DNA of 64,000 bases, taken from the NCBI GenBank assembly GCA_025350145.1, contig JANXYH010000090.1, positions 1 to 64,000 of the forward strand. The letters are read 5' to 3'. Positions within the stretch are counted from its first letter, which is position 1, and each line of letters begins with the position of its first letter. The notes under the pieces were generated by a model. That model was not told the origin of the DNA, did no database searches, and saw only the letters and a program-made list of their open reading frames with translations. Position numbers and translations under genes: made by a program. The stretch is from Burkholderiales bacterium (GTDB lineage Bacteria > Pseudomonadota > Gammaproteobacteria > Burkholderiales > Burkholderiaceae_C). Positions 28,562 through 39,742 of this stretch are shown in pieces.

Positions 28562-30115
28562 TCAGCCGTCCGTCAGCCCAGTCTTCAACAGCGCGGCCTC
28601 TGCCGCCGTCTTCAACCCAAAGCGCACCGTGAACCGCGCGCCGCAGCCTGTGCCCTGCGCTGCGGCCCAGGACCGCGGGCGTGCGTCCTCGATCGTCAAC
28701 TCGGCGCCATGCTGTTGCACGATCTCGTTGACGATCGCCAGGCCCAGGCCGGTGCCGTCGACACCGCTGCCAAGCGCACGGTAGAACGGCTGCAGCACCA
28801 GTGCCCGCTCGGCTTCGGCGATGCCCGGCCCGGTGTCCTCGACCTGCAGCACCAGCACCTGGCCAAACGGGTCGGCCATGACCCGCGCCGTCACCGTGCC
28901 ACCGGCAGGCGTGTATTGCAGGCCGTTGTCGACCAGGTTGCGGATCAACTCGCGCACCAGCAGCGGCTGCCCGAGCAGCCGGCCATGCTCGGGCAGGACC
29001 AGCGTCCGGCCCTCGTCCGGGCCCTCGTAGCCCAGGTCGATGCGCTTGTCCATCGCCTTGGGCACGAAATCGCGCACCGTCTCGCGCGCCAAGGCGGCCA
29101 GATCCACCTCCTGGGGCGGCCGGCGCGCGCTTTCCTTGTCCTCGGCACGGGCCATGGCCAGCAACTGGTTGACCATGTCGGCGGCACGCTGGCTGGCATG
29201 GGCAATCTGCTGCAGCGAGCGCTTGAGCGCCTGCGGCTCATGCTGGCCGGCATCGATCTCGCGCTGCGCCAGCTCGGCCTGCATCCGCAAACCGGCCAAG
29301 GGGGTCTTGAGCTGGTGCGCGGCGTCGGCCAGGAAATGTTTCTGGCTGCTCATCGAGCGGTCCAGCCGGGCCAGCAGGTCGTTCATCGCCCCCACCAGCG
29401 GCGCCACCTCCTCGGGCACGTCGCGCTCGCGCAGCGGCGACAGGTCATGGCTTTCGCGGCGCCGAATGCGCTGCTGCAATTCATTGAGCGGCCTGATGCC
29501 GCGGGCCAGCGCCAGCCAGACCAGCAGCACCGCCAGCGGCAGCACAACAAACTGCGGCACGATCACGCCCATGATGATCTCGGTGGCCAACTGCGAGCGC
29601 TTCTCCAGCGTCTCGGCCACCTGCACCAGTGTGGACGACTCACCCGCGCGGCCGCTGGCTGGCAGCCACAGGTAGGCGACGCGGACGTTGTCGCCGTGGA
29701 CCTCGTCGTCGCGGTAGCGCATTTCCTGGCCGGGCACGGTGGCCTCGTCGGGCACCGGCAGATCGCGGTCGCCGGCCACGAATTCGCCGCGCGTGCCCAG
29801 CACCTGGAAATAGACCTTGTCAGCATCGTCGGCGCGCAGCACCTCGGCCGCCACATCGGGCAGGCGCAGCCGGGTCAGGCGCCTGGCGTCGGCCGCACCA
29901 CGCTCGGGCGGCAGCACCTCGACCTGGCGCGCCACGGTCCGGGCCATCTCGGCCAGGTCACGGTCGAACGGCCGGTTGGCGATGTTCTGCGCGACCAGCC
30001 AGGTCAGTGCCACGCTCAGCGGCCAGAGCAGCAACAGCGGCGCCAGCATCCAATCGAGGATCTCGCCAAACAGCGAGCGCTGTTCGCGGGCCGGGCTGGC
30101 GGCGCCGGATTCCAT
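28562..30115 (-). CDS. Two-component sensor histidine kinase
   Basis: 517 residues from the ATG giving MESGAASPARE; the ORF-track start is a TTG 19 codons upstream that would overlap the regulator gene. Two TM helices (about 20-45 and 195-220) enclose a periplasmic sensor region. A HAMP-like linker follows, then the H-box FLADAAHQLKTPL, the N-box LIRNLVDNGLQYTP, DTGPGIA and GTGLGLAIV. The architecture is that of the TctE/QseC group. It is encoded just after its response regulator. The signal is unknown. Confidence 0.93.
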   Translation of the reverse strand: MESGAASPAREQRSLFGEILDWMLAPLLLLWPLSVALTWLVAQNIANRPFDRDLAEMARTVARQVEVLPPERGAADARRLTRLRLPDVAAEVLRADDADKVYFQVLGTRGEFVAGDRDLPVPDEATVPGQEMRYRDDEVHGDNVRVAYLWLPASGRAGESSTLVQVAETLEKRSQLATEIIMGVIVPQFVVLPLAVLLVWLALARGIRPLNELQQRIRRRESHDLSPLRERDVPEEVAPLVGAMNDLLARLDRSMSSQKHFLADAAHQLKTPLAGLRMQAELAQREIDAGQHEPQALKRSLQQIAHASQRAADMVNQLLAMARAEDKESARRPPQEVDLAALARETVRDFVPKAMDKRIDLGYEGPDEGRTLVLPEHGRLLGQPLLVRELIRNLVDNGLQYTPAGGTVTARVMADPFGQVLVLQVEDTGPGIAEAERALVLQPFYRALGSGVDGTGLGLAIVNEIVQQHGAELTIEDARPRSWAAAQGTGCGARFTVRFGLKTAAEAALLKTGLTDG

Positions 30116-30147
30116 GGCGGTACGGCCGGGCCGGGCGAGTGATCGAC

Positions 30148-30819
30148 CTAGGCGGCGATCTTTTCCAGGCAATAGCCCAGGCCGCGCACGGTGGCGATGC
30201 GAATCGGCCCCTGCTCGATCTTCTTGCGCAGGCGGTGGATGTAGACCTCAATGGCGTTGTTGCTGACCTCCTCGCCCCACTCGCACAGCCGCTCGACCAA
30301 CTGGTCCTTGCTGACCAGCCGGCCAGCGCGCTGCAACAGCACCTCCAGCAAGCTCAGCTCGCGCGCCGACAGCTCGACCATCTGGTCACTGATATAGGCC
30401 ACCCGGCCGGTCGAATCGAAGGTCAGCGGTCCGTGCTTGATGAGGCTGCTGGCGCTGCCCAGGCCGCGCCGCGTCAGCGCCCGCACCCGCGCCTCCAGCT
30501 CCTGCAACGAGAACGGCTTGGCCATGGTGTCGTCGGCGCCGAGATCCAGCCCCTTGACGCGCTGCTCGACCGAATCGGCCGCCGTCAGGATCAGCACCGG
30601 CACGCTGGATCTGCGTCCGCGCAGTTTGCGCAACACCTCGAAGCCGTGCATCTTGGGCAAGCCCAGATCGAGTATCAGCAGGTCGAACTCGTGCGAGGAC
30701 AGGGCCGCATCGGCCTCGGTGCCGCTGCTGACCTGATCGACCGCGTAGCCCGAGGCCCGCAACGCACGCAGCAGGCCGTCGGCCAGCACTTGGTCATCCT
30801 CGGCGATCAGTATGCGCAT
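30148..30819 (-). CDS. OmpR-family response regulator
   Basis: 223 residues from [11 protein letters not shown]; the ORF track begins 34 codons too early. The receiver domain has the acidic pair EDD, phosphoacceptor Asp51 (LILDLGLP) and the Lys in MAKPFSLQE. The C-terminal winged helix carries [14 protein letters not shown] and [11 protein letters not shown]. It resembles TctD/QseB. The sensor kinase gene follows on the same strand. It is divergent from recA across about 210 bases containing GC-rich repeats. Confidence 0.95.
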   Translation of the reverse strand: MRILIAEDDQVLADGLLRALRASGYAVDQVSSGTEADAALSSHEFDLLILDLGLPKMHGFEVLRKLRGRRSSVPVLILTAADSVEQRVKGLDLGADDTMAKPFSLQELEARVRALTRRGLGSASSLIKHGPLTFDSTGRVAYISDQMVELSARELSLLEVLLQRAGRLVSKDQLVERLCEWGEEVSNNAIEVYIHRLRKKIEQGPIRIATVRGLGYCLEKIAA

Positions 30820-30899
30820 GTCTGTCTCCAATATTTTCAGGTGGACCGCTGCGCGCGATTTTAGGAGGCCGGGCAGAATCCCGAGCGGCGCGGCATCAG

Positions 30900-30974
30900 G
30901 CCCCCGCCCTGGCGGGGGCACCTGAAAGGCCGCCCCTGCCCTGGCGGGGGCACCGGAAAGGCTGCCCCCAAAAG
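30900..30974. repeat. Tandem 32-bp palindromic repeats upstream of recA
   Basis: About 2.3 units with a period of 32 bases, starting at 30900, 30932 and 30964 (third partial). Each full unit contains an inverted repeat CCCCCGCC-CT-GGCGGGGG, perfect in unit 1 and with one T:G change in unit 2, followed by CACC(T/G)GAAAGGC. No T-run follows, so these are not ordinary terminators. They lie directly beside the LexA box of recA, between divergent promoters. Confidence 0.85.
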
Positions 30975-30975
30975 A

Positions 30976-30991
30976 CTGTACAAATATCCAG
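30976..30991 (+). promoter_or_regulatory. LexA (SOS) box of recA
   Basis: CTGTACAAATATCCAG matches the proteobacterial SOS box CTGT-N8-ACAG with one change (CCAG). It lies 38 bases before the recA ATG. It overlaps the -35 region of a possible promoter whose -10 would be TAAACT at 31001. LexA repression of recA is well established in related bacteria. Confidence 0.8.
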
Positions 30992-31028
30992 TTTCTGCCC
31001 TAAACTGCGGCATCAACTGGAGACACCC

Positions 31029-32072
31029 ATGGACGCACCCGTGAAAGCCCTGAACACCGAAAAGGCCAAGGCCTTGCAAGCCGCCCTGTACCAGATCGAA
31101 AAGCAGTTCGGCAAGGGTTCGATCATGCGCCTGGGCGATGGCGAGGTGGTCGAAAAGATCGAGGTCGTCTCGACCGGCTCGCTCGGCCTGGACATCGCCC
31201 TCGGGGTGGGTGGCCTGCCGCGCGGCCGGGTGGTCGAGATTTACGGGCCGGAGTCGTCGGGCAAGACCACGCTGACGCTGCAAGTGGTGGCACAGATGCA
31301 GAAGGTCGGCGGCACCTGCGCCTTCATCGACGCCGAGCATGCGCTGGACACGGGCTATGCGCAAAAGCTCGGCGTCAACCTCCAAGAACTGCTGATCAGC
31401 CAGCCCGACACTGGCGAGCAGGCGCTGGAAATCGTCGACGCCCTGGTCCGCTCGGGCTCGGTCGATCTGGTCGTGATCGACTCGGTCGCGGCGCTGACGC
31501 CCAAGGCCGAGATCGAAGGCGAAATGGGCGACTCCTTGCCGGGCTTGCAAGCCCGGTTGATGAGCCAGGCGCTGCGCAAACTCACCGGCACGATCAAGAA
31601 GACCAACTGCATGGTCGTGTTCATCAACCAGATCCGGATGAAGATCGGCGTGATGTTCGGCAACCCCGAAACCACCACCGGCGGCAACGCGCTGAAGTTC
31701 TATGCCTCGGTGCGGCTCGATATTCGCCGCACCGGCAGCATCAAAAGGGGCGAGGAAGTGATAGGCAGCGAGACCAAGGTCAAGGTCGTCAAGAACAAGG
31801 TCGCGCCGCCGTTCAAGACCGCCGAGTTCGACATCCTTTACGGCGAAGGCACCAGCCGCGAGGGCGAAATCATCGACCTGGCGTCCAACGCCCGGATCGT
31901 CGACAAGTCCGGCGCCTGGTACGCCTACAACGGCGAAAAAATCGGCCAGGGCAAGGACAACGCCCGCGAGTACCTGCGCGAGAACCCCGAGATCGCGCTG
32001 GAGATCGAAAACAAGGTGCGTGAGGCGCTCGGCGTGCCTCTGCAGGCTGGTCCGGCTGCGGCTGCGGCCTGA
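31029..32072 (+). CDS. recA: Recombinase RecA
   Basis: 347 residues, with GGAG about 7 bases before the ATG. RecA forms filaments on ssDNA, drives strand exchange and triggers LexA self-cleavage. Walker A is GPESSGKTT (73-81), Walker B is [10 protein letters not shown], loop L1 includes [14 protein letters not shown], and L2 includes [15 protein letters not shown]. The C-terminus is acidic then Ala-rich. The gene is preceded by an SOS box and followed by recX after 29 bases. Confidence 0.99.
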   Translation: MDAPVKALNTEKAKALQAALYQIEKQFGKGSIMRLGDGEVVEKIEVVSTGSLGLDIALGVGGLPRGRVVEIYGPESSGKTTLTLQVVAQMQKVGGTCAFIDAEHALDTGYAQKLGVNLQELLISQPDTGEQALEIVDALVRSGSVDLVVIDSVAALTPKAEIEGEMGDSLPGLQARLMSQALRKLTGTIKKTNCMVVFINQIRMKIGVMFGNPETTTGGNALKFYASVRLDIRRTGSIKRGEEVIGSETKVKVVKNKVAPPFKTAEFDILYGEGTSREGEIIDLASNARIVDKSGAWYAYNGEKIGQGKDNAREYLRENPEIALEIENKVREALGVPLQAGPAAAAA

Positions 32073-32101
32073 CCACAACGCCTGGGCGCCGTCGCGCAGT
32101 C

Positions 32102-32689
32102 GTGGCGAACCCGCTGCGCCCGGCTTCGCTCAAGGTGCGGGCGCTGCAGTGGCTGGCCCAGCGCGAGCACAGCCCGCAGGAGTTGCGCCTCAAGCTGCTG
32201 CGCGCGGCTGCCGGCCGAAGGCCAAGCGGCGGCGCGGCGGCCAGCGCCGCGCCTGAGGAGGCCTGCGGCAACGCCAGCGCCACCACGGCAGTCGAGGTCG
32301 ACGCCCTGCTCGACTGGCTCGCCACCCGCGGCCACCTGTCGGCACAGCGCTTCGTCGACAGCCGCATCCACAGCCGCCAATCACGCTTTGGCAACCAGCG
32401 CATCCGTCAAGAGTTGCGCCAGCATGGTCTGGCACCAGACGCTGCGGCCCAAGCGGCGCTAGGCGACAGCGAGTCGGCACGCGCTCGCGAGGTATGGCAG
32501 CGCAAATATGGCGTACCGGCCAGAGATGCGGCGGGCCGGGTAAGGCAAATGCGATTCCTGGCCGGACGTGGCTTCTCCGCTGAAGTGGTGCGCCAGGTGC
32601 TGCGTCAAGTGGTGCGTGACCACGCCGTGGCCGCAGCCGGCGAAGGCAGTGGCAGTTTGGGTGGCGGCAGCGACGAAGACAGCGACTGA
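32102..32689 (+). CDS. recX: Regulatory protein RecX
   Basis: 195 residues beginning at a GTG (MANPLRPASLKVRALQWLAQREHS). RecX binds RecA filaments and limits their extension. Family marks are LKVRALQWLAQREHSPQELRLKL, YLSDERF-like WLATRGHLSAQRFVDSRIHSR and the late FLAGRGFSAEVVRQVL helix. An Ala/Ser-rich insert after residue 40 and a Gly/Ser/Asp tail are extra. Position after recA is standard. Confidence 0.95.
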   Translation: MANPLRPASLKVRALQWLAQREHSPQELRLKLLRAAAGRRPSGGAAASAAPEEACGNASATTAVEVDALLDWLATRGHLSAQRFVDSRIHSRQSRFGNQRIRQELRQHGLAPDAAAQAALGDSESARAREVWQRKYGVPARDAAGRVRQMRFLAGRGFSAEVVRQVLRQVVRDHAVAAAGEGSGSLGGGSDEDSD

Positions 32690-32942
32690 CCCCCGCCAGA
32701 ACGGCCGACCGGCGCAGTCTGGCGGCCGTCACAGCGCAAGCTTGGCGTCAATTTGCCGCAGCGCAGCATGCTAAATTCCGCCCGCCCTGCACACCCGGGA
32801 TTGACAATGCCGCGACGGCATTGCTGCTGCCAGGCCAGGGCGGGTGACGTGGCCGCTGCCGGCGCGTCACCATTTTTTCACCGTCCAGGCCCGCCGCTGT
32901 CGCGCCCGGCCAGCCCCTTTTTCGTACCCGCTGCGAGCCACG

Positions 32943-34103
<1,161 letters not shown>

Positions 34104-34125
34104 GAACAAAAAGCCTACCCCCACC

Positions 34126-35019
34126 ATGTCCATTTTCATCAACCAAGACACCCGGGTCATCACCCAGGGCATCACCGGCAAGACCGGGCAATTCCACACC
34201 CGGAGTTGCCAGGCCTATGCCAACGGCAAGAACTGCTTCGTCGCCGGCGTCAACCCGAAGAAGGCGGGTGAATCCTTCGAAGGCATTCCGATCTTTGCCA
34301 GCGTCAAAGCTGCGGCCGCCAGCACCGGCGCCACGGTCAGCGTGATTTATGTGCCGCCAGCAGGGGCGGCGGCGGCGATCTGGGAGGCGGTCGAGGCCGA
34401 CCTGGATCTGGCGATCTGCATCACCGAGGGCATCCCGGTGCGCGACATGCTGGAGATCAAGAACCGGATGAAGGCCAAGGAGGCCGCTGGCGGCAAGAAG
34501 ACCCTGCTGCTGGGCCCTAATTGCCCCGGCCTGATCACGCCCGACGAGATCAAGATCGGCATCATGCCCGGCCATATCCACCGCAAAGGTCGGATCGGCG
34601 TGGTCAGCCGCTCGGGCACCTTGACCTACGAGGCGGTGGCGCAACTGACCGAGATCGGTTTGGGCCAAAGCAGCGCAGTGGGGATCGGCGGCGACCCGAT
34701 CAACGGCCTGAAGCATGTCGACGTGATGCGCGCCTTCAACGATGACCCGGACACCGACGCGGTGATCATGATCGGAGAAATCGGCGGCCCGGACGAGGCC
34801 GAGGCCGCGCGCTGGTGCAAGCTCAACATGAAGAAGCCCATCGTCGGCTTCATCGCCGGTGTCACCGCGCCGGCCGGCAAGCGCATGGGCCATGCTGGCG
34901 CCTTGATTTCCGGTGGCGCCGACACCGCCGAGGCCAAGCTGGCGGTGATGGAGGAGTGCGGCTTCACGGTCACCCGTAACCCGAGCGAGATGGCCAAGCT
35001 GTTGAAGGGCCTGCTCTGA
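34126..35019 (+). CDS. sucD: Succinyl-CoA synthetase subunit alpha
   Basis: 297 residues. Contains the CoA-binding Rossmann domain ([17 protein letters not shown]) and the phosphorylated His256 in [13 protein letters not shown], with the substrate loop [14 protein letters not shown]. It carries out phosphoryl transfer with SucC. The gene order sucC-sucD and short gap imply one transcript. Confidence 0.98.
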   Translation: MSIFINQDTRVITQGITGKTGQFHTRSCQAYANGKNCFVAGVNPKKAGESFEGIPIFASVKAAAASTGATVSVIYVPPAGAAAAIWEAVEADLDLAICITEGIPVRDMLEIKNRMKAKEAAGGKKTLLLGPNCPGLITPDEIKIGIMPGHIHRKGRIGVVSRSGTLTYEAVAQLTEIGLGQSSAVGIGGDPINGLKHVDVMRAFNDDPDTDAVIMIGEIGGPDEAEAARWCKLNMKKPIVGFIAGVTAPAGKRMGHAGALISGGADTAEAKLAVMEECGFTVTRNPSEMAKLLKGLL

Positions 35020-35182
35020 CCGACAGTCACAAGCCCGTGACCAGCCCGCGCCAGCCCGTGACCATCTCGCGATTGCAGGCGTACCCGCAGCGGGCTTGGC
35101 TGCGGTTCATCCCCGGCGCAGACTCGACTGCGAGCAGATAGCCGGCCAACCTGGCCCCCAGCGGCCGTGAGCGGAGCGACGC

Positions 35183-35881
35183 ATGGAAATCACCACCGCA
35201 GCATTCTGGGCCGCCCTCGGTTCCATCATTCTCGCCAACATCCTGCTGTCGGGCGACAACGCCGTGGTCATCGCCATGGCGGCGCGAACGCTGCCGGCGC
35301 ATCAGCAGAAGAAGACGATCGTCTGGGGCAGCGCGGCGGCGATCGTCTTGCGGGTGGTGCTGACACTGGTGGCGGTCGAACTGCTGAAATGGCCTTTCCT
35401 GAAGATCGTCGGCGGCCTGCTCCTGTTCTACATCGGGGTCACGCTGTTGCTGGGCGACGATGACGACGACGGCGCGACCGAATCTGAACGTGCAGCGGGC
35501 CACCTGCTGACCGCTATCCGCACCATCCTGATTGCCGACCTGGTGATGAGCCTGGACAACGTCATTGCCGTGGCCGCCGCCGCCAAGGGCGACACCCTGT
35601 TGCTGATCTTGGGCCTGGCGATCAGCATCCCGTTGATCATTTTCGGCAGCACCTTGCTGCTCAAGGTGATGGACCGCTTTCCGATCATCATCACGGCCGG
35701 CGCGGCGCTGCTCGGCTACTTGGCCGGCGAGATGCTGCTCACCGACCCTGCAGTGGCTCAGCGCTTTGGCGCACCTGCGCAGTCCCTGGTCGCCGCCGCC
35801 GGGGCCGCCTGCGCCGTCTTGGTCGTGGCCGTGGGCCTGGGCGTGAAGCGGCGCCGGGCCGCCAGGCCGTCGACCGCCTGA
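35183..35881 (+). CDS. TerC-family integral membrane protein
   Basis: 232 residues with seven or so TM helices. Paired acidic motifs in the membrane, ILLSGDNAVVIAMA and LVMSLDNVIAVAA, are diagnostic of TerC/YjbE-YkoY proteins, several of which export Mn2+. An acidic loop (LLGDDDDDGATE) lies mid-protein. No clear yybP-ykoY riboswitch is seen upstream. The kinase gene begins 2 bases after its stop, so the two are very probably co-transcribed. Confidence 0.92.
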   Translation: MEITTAAFWAALGSIILANILLSGDNAVVIAMAARTLPAHQQKKTIVWGSAAAIVLRVVLTLVAVELLKWPFLKIVGGLLLFYIGVTLLLGDDDDDGATESERAAGHLLTAIRTILIADLVMSLDNVIAVAAAAKGDTLLLILGLAISIPLIIFGSTLLLKVMDRFPIIITAGAALLGYLAGEMLLTDPAVAQRFGAPAQSLVAAAGAACAVLVVAVGLGVKRRRAARPSTA

Positions 35882-35882
35882 G

Positions 35883-36707
35883 ATGCCCGCAGGCCAGCCT
35901 CTGGGTGGACGCTTCCAGTTGGGCCGGTTGATCACCCGGTCCAGCACCGCCTGGCTGCATGTCGGGACCGACCTGCAGACGCAACACGAGGTGGTGCTCA
36001 AGCAATTGATCGTTCCGCCCGATCTGGCGCCCAGGATGGCGTCGCAATGGCTGGCCCACACCCGGCGCGAGGCTGACGCAGCGCGACGCCTGCACCACCC
36101 CGACATCGTCGCCCTGGTGGCTGCGGACCTCGATGCGCGACCGCCATGGCTGGCGATGGAGCGGGTTCGGGCCCCAGACCTGACGCCGCATTTGAGCGCA
36201 GACCGTCGATTGCCTGCTGCGCAGGTAATGCAGATTGGCCGCCGCCTGGCTGCTGCCCTGGCCCATGCCCATGGGCAAGGCGTGGTCCACCGCGACCTGA
36301 AGCCAGCCAATGTGTTGGTGGACTTGGCCAGCGACATCGTCAAGCTCGCCGACTTCGGCATTGCCCGCATCGACGACGGCATAGCCAGCGGTACCGGGAT
36401 GACCCTGGGCACGCCAGCCTACATGGCGCCCGAACTGTTGCGCGGTGACAGTGCGACACCGGCCAGCGACAGCTACGCGCTGGGCGTGATGCTCTATGAG
36501 CTGCTGACGCTGCGTCGCCCCCACGAAGCCCCCACCTTGGGCGCATTGCTTCGGGCCGTATCCGCGCAGGCGCCGATTGCCTTGGCCGTGCTGCGGCCCG
36601 ACTTGCTTGCAACCAGCGCCGCGGCCATCGACCACTTGCTCAAGCCCGCTGCCGCCCACCGCCCTGCCGACCTGCTGGCATGGGCGCAGCGGCTGACGAT
36701 CACGTGA
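35883..36707 (+). CDS. Serine/threonine protein kinase
   Basis: 274 residues, essentially one kinase domain without a TM helix. The catalytic loop is VVHRDLKPANVLV, the Mg site is LADFGIAR, activation-segment APE is YMAPELLRG, and the ATP-binding Lys is in HEVVLKQL. The Gly-rich loop is degenerate (LITRSSTAWLHVG), lacking the GxGxxG pattern, yet other residues are intact. It starts 2 bases after terC. Together with the PP2C and FHA genes downstream it forms a phospho-Ser/Thr signalling set. Confidence 0.88.
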   Translation: MPAGQPLGGRFQLGRLITRSSTAWLHVGTDLQTQHEVVLKQLIVPPDLAPRMASQWLAHTRREADAARRLHHPDIVALVAADLDARPPWLAMERVRAPDLTPHLSADRRLPAAQVMQIGRRLAAALAHAHGQGVVHRDLKPANVLVDLASDIVKLADFGIARIDDGIASGTGMTLGTPAYMAPELLRGDSATPASDSYALGVMLYELLTLRRPHEAPTLGALLRAVSAQAPIALAVLRPDLLATSAAAIDHLLKPAAAHRPADLLAWAQRLTIT

Positions 36708-36888
36708 ACGACGTTACGTTTCCCCTGCCAAACTCAGCCCAATCTGGCGCATTCCCCCCCGGTGTAGGGAGGCATCCGTGTGACAGAACCAAGGCACAAT
36801 CGAATGCCTTGAGACCCGCCGCAATGGGTATCGGCCAACCGACCGCGCTGCGCCCACCAATGTCTTGACGCCCGCTGCCTGACTTCGC

Positions 36889-37674
36889 ATGAGCATCGAG
36901 TTCTATTACGCCCTCGACACCGGCCGAGCCCGCTCCAACAACGAGGACTCGGTGGCGGTTGACGAAGCGCATGGTCTGGCCGTGCTGGCCGACGGCATGG
37001 GCGGCTACAACGCCGGCGAAGTGGCCAGCCAAATGGCGACCTCGTTCATCAGCGCCGAGATGGGCCGCTGGCTTGAGCTGGCGGCCGAAAAGGCCACCGA
37101 CGCCGAACTGCGCCGTGCCTTCGACATCTGCGTGGACAACGCCAACCACGCGATTTTCGACGCCGCCAACTCCAACCCGCAATACGCTGGCATGGGCACG
37201 ACCTTGGTGCTGGCCCATGTGCGCGGCAGTGAGTTGCGCGTCGGCCATATCGGCGATTCGCGCGCCTACCGCTGGCGCGACAACGCGCTCAGCCAGATCA
37301 CCCGCGACCACTCGCTGTTGCAGGAGCAGATCGATGCTGGCCTGATCACGCCCGAGCAGGCCGCATACTCGGCCAACAAGAATCTGGTCACGCGGGCAGT
37401 CGGCGTCGAGGATCATGTGCAGTTGGAGACCCATCTGCACGACCTGCACCCCGGCGACGTGGTGCTGATGTGCTCTGATGGCTTGACGGACATGCTTCCT
37501 GACGCCGTGCTGGCGCGGCTGTTGCAGGCACACGACGCGCTGCCGGCCATCGGCCAAGCCATGATCGCGGCGGCCAACGAGGCCGGCGGAAAAGATAATA
37601 TTTCGTTGATACTGATACGCATGGCAGGCAGCGGTTCCGGGTCGAGCCGACCCTGGTGGAAATTTGGGCGCTGA
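36889..37674 (+). CDS. PP2C-family Ser/Thr phosphatase
   Basis: 261 residues. Metal-binding motifs of the PPM fold are present: ARSNNEDSVAV, LADGMGGYNAGEVAS, GHIGDSRAYRW, LMCSDGLTD and GGKDNISLILI. It is similar to Stp1/PrpC/PppA. It should reverse phosphorylation by the neighbouring kinase. The upstream 181 bases contain no gene and could hold an independent promoter. The C-terminal 15 residues are Gly/Ser-rich with a basic end. Confidence 0.94.
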   Translation: MSIEFYYALDTGRARSNNEDSVAVDEAHGLAVLADGMGGYNAGEVASQMATSFISAEMGRWLELAAEKATDAELRRAFDICVDNANHAIFDAANSNPQYAGMGTTLVLAHVRGSELRVGHIGDSRAYRWRDNALSQITRDHSLLQEQIDAGLITPEQAAYSANKNLVTRAVGVEDHVQLETHLHDLHPGDVVLMCSDGLTDMLPDAVLARLLQAHDALPAIGQAMIAAANEAGGKDNISLILIRMAGSGSGSSRPWWKFGR

Positions 37675-37767
37675 ACTGGGCGCAGCGGCAGACCGGCGAT
37701 CGGTGTGGTCATGGCGATAGAGGTACATGGCGGCCAGGGCGACGAATAGGCCGGACGACTGTGAAGG

Positions 37768-37793
37768 CTGTCAGGACTGTCAGGACTGTCAGA
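37768..37793. repeat. Short tandem repeat (9 bp x 3)
   Basis: Three adjacent copies of CTGTCAGGA (the last one truncated to CTGTCAGA) in the gap between the PP2C and FHA genes. It may be a regulatory site or a simple slippage repeat; nothing in the sequence decides. Confidence 0.8.
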
Positions 37794-37877
37794 GTGGGCC
37801 AAGCTGTTGGCCCTGGTTGGGCCGACGGGCCGCTAGGCCGGTTGGCGAACAGGCCGGGTAGATAACAAGGGTCAAGC

Positions 37878-38579
37878 ATGGGCAAGCTGGTGGTTTCGCT
37901 GGATGGCGTGGTAATCAAGGATGTCCAGATCACCAAGGACAAGACCACGCTCGGCCGCCGGCCTTACAACGACATCGTGATCGACAACTTGGCGGTCAGC
38001 GGCGAGCACGCGGTCCTGCAAATGGTCGGCAATGACGTCTTCATCGAAGATCTCAACAGCACCAACGGTACCTACATCAACGGCAAGGCGATCAAGAAGC
38101 AATTGCTGACCCACAACGACACGGTAGAGATCGGCAAGTACAAGATCAAGTACCTGGTCGAGGACGGCGGCGACTATGAGCGCACGCTGATCATCCGTCC
38201 CGGCGCCAACGCGGCCGCGCCCGCGCCGGTCCTCAGCCGCACCTCGGCCATGCCTGGTGCGGCCGGATTGGGTGCCAGCCCGCCACCTTCGATATATTCG
38301 CCGCCGCCTGCGCCCAGCATGCCGGCCATGATCCGGGTGCTCAGCGGCGCTGCGGCAGGGCGCGAGGTCAGTCTGACCAAAGTTGTAACCACGGTGGGCA
38401 AACCCGGCGTTCAGGTCGCGGCCATCACCAAACGCCCGAGCGGCTATGTGATTGCCCACGTCGAAGGCGCGCTGCGACCGGCTGTCAATGGCGTGTCTTT
38501 GGCCACTGACACCGCGCCGCTGAAGAATGGCGACCTGATCGAGCTGGCGGGCACGCAAATGCAATTCATCCAGGCTTAG
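37878..38579 (+). CDS. FHA-domain protein
   Basis: 233 residues with AAGGG before the start. The N-terminal FHA domain (about 1-95) has the phosphothreonine-binding residues TLGRRPYNDIVID, SGEHAVL and NSTNGTYING. A low-complexity Pro/Ala linker (ASPPPSIYSPPPAP) leads to a second, degenerate FHA-like domain (residues about 150-233: RVLSGAAAGREVSL ... LKNGDLIELAGTQMQF) that lacks the R, S/H and N positions. Probably the reader for phosphorylation by the nearby kinase. Confidence 0.92.
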   Translation: MGKLVVSLDGVVIKDVQITKDKTTLGRRPYNDIVIDNLAVSGEHAVLQMVGNDVFIEDLNSTNGTYINGKAIKKQLLTHNDTVEIGKYKIKYLVEDGGDYERTLIIRPGANAAAPAPVLSRTSAMPGAAGLGASPPPSIYSPPPAPSMPAMIRVLSGAAAGREVSLTKVVTTVGKPGVQVAAITKRPSGYVIAHVEGALRPAVNGVSLATDTAPLKNGDLIELAGTQMQFIQA

Positions 38580-38799
38580 TTCGCTGGCCACCGTACCGCC
38601 TGGCCGCGTCCAGCCTGAGTGAACCCGTGCGCAAAGGCCGGCCCATGGCGTGGTTGCGCGCGATATCGGTGGGACCGATGCGACCAACGCGAAATTTGCG
38701 ACTTGTGAGGCTTGCGCCGGTCAGCGCGGAGTTGCACCATCCCCAGATCGTCTGCACTGTGCGGCCATGGCCCACCTCCGGCCTGAGTCCTGTCCACCC

Positions 38800-39570
38800 A
38801 TGAAAATCCGCGTCCTCGGTTGTTCGGGCTCCATCGCTGCGGGCTGTCGCACAACCGCGTTCCTGCTGGATGACGGGGTGCTGATCGACGCCGGGACGGG
38901 TGTCGGCGACCTCAGCCTGGACGAATTGGCGCTTATTGACCACGTTCTCATCAGCCACTCGCACCTGGACCATATCTTGGGCGTGCCGCTGCTGGCAGAC
39001 AGCGTGATGCGCAGGCGCGTTGGTCGGGCGCCGATCCAGATCCACGCCTTGCCCGAGACCTTGCAAACCTTGCGGCAGCACATCTTCAACAATGCGGTTT
39101 GGCCGGACTTCACCCGCCTGCCCTCGCCCGAGCGGCCGATACTCCGGCTCAGTCCATTTGCGGTCGGCCAGGTGCTGTCGTTTGGCGAACACCGGATCGA
39201 AGTCTTGCCGGCATCACACACGGTGCCGGCGGTCGGCTTTGCGGTCCTGGCGCCCCGGGGTGCCTGGGTCTTCACCGGCGACACCGGGCCCAACCCCGCG
39301 CTCTGGGCCCGATTGGCGCAAATGGATGTGGCCCATCTGGTGATCGAGACCGCGTTCCGCAATGACGAAAAGGCATTGGCGCTGCGCAGCCGGCACCTGC
39401 ATCCGCTGGCGCTGCGCGACGAACTGGCGCAGCTCAAGCCTGGCGTCAACGTCCTGATCACCCACATCAAGCCGGGTGAACTGGAGACCGTGATGCACGA
39501 GATCGCGGCATTGGGCCTGCACCACCGAGTTCAGGCCCTGGTAGCCGGGCAACAAATCGCTCTGGACTGA
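38800..39570 (+). CDS. MBL-fold cyclic-nucleotide phosphodiesterase-like protein
   Basis: 256 residues from [15 protein letters not shown]; two upstream in-frame starts (38767, 38650) give non-family extensions. Metallo-beta-lactamase motif is SHSHLDH with His53, His55, Asp57 and His58, followed by [21 protein letters not shown] and a final LITHIKPG. The pattern fits class II 3',5'-cyclic-nucleotide phosphodiesterases, so cAMP or cGMP hydrolysis is likely. It lies between the FHA gene and pilA. Confidence 0.83.
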   Translation: MKIRVLGCSGSIAAGCRTTAFLLDDGVLIDAGTGVGDLSLDELALIDHVLISHSHLDHILGVPLLADSVMRRRVGRAPIQIHALPETLQTLRQHIFNNAVWPDFTRLPSPERPILRLSPFAVGQVLSFGEHRIEVLPASHTVPAVGFAVLAPRGAWVFTGDTGPNPALWARLAQMDVAHLVIETAFRNDEKALALRSRHLHPLALRDELAQLKPGVNVLITHIKPGELETVMHEIAALGLHHRVQALVAGQQIALD

Positions 39571-39742
39571 CCAGCGGGCCGCCCTTGCGGCAGCCGAGCG
39601 ACAACGCCTGTCATGCCCCCGCTGACAAGAATCGTCAGTCTTGCGCCCCCTGGGTGACGCGTTTGGTCCGCAGCGGTGGCGGCGAACGCTCGGTTTGTGC
39701 ACTTATGCCCCGATTTCGGCCGCCCGCAGGCTTGCCCAGGCT

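Noticed and set aside
32690-32724. Terminator after recX
   Set aside because: CCGCCAGA/TCTGGCGG can pair but the loop is 17-18 bases and no T-run follows.
35020-35182. yybP-ykoY manganese riboswitch before terC
   Set aside because: The family often has one, but I could not find its conserved loops here; only a short AGCCCGTGACCA direct repeat is visible. A covariance-model search would decide.
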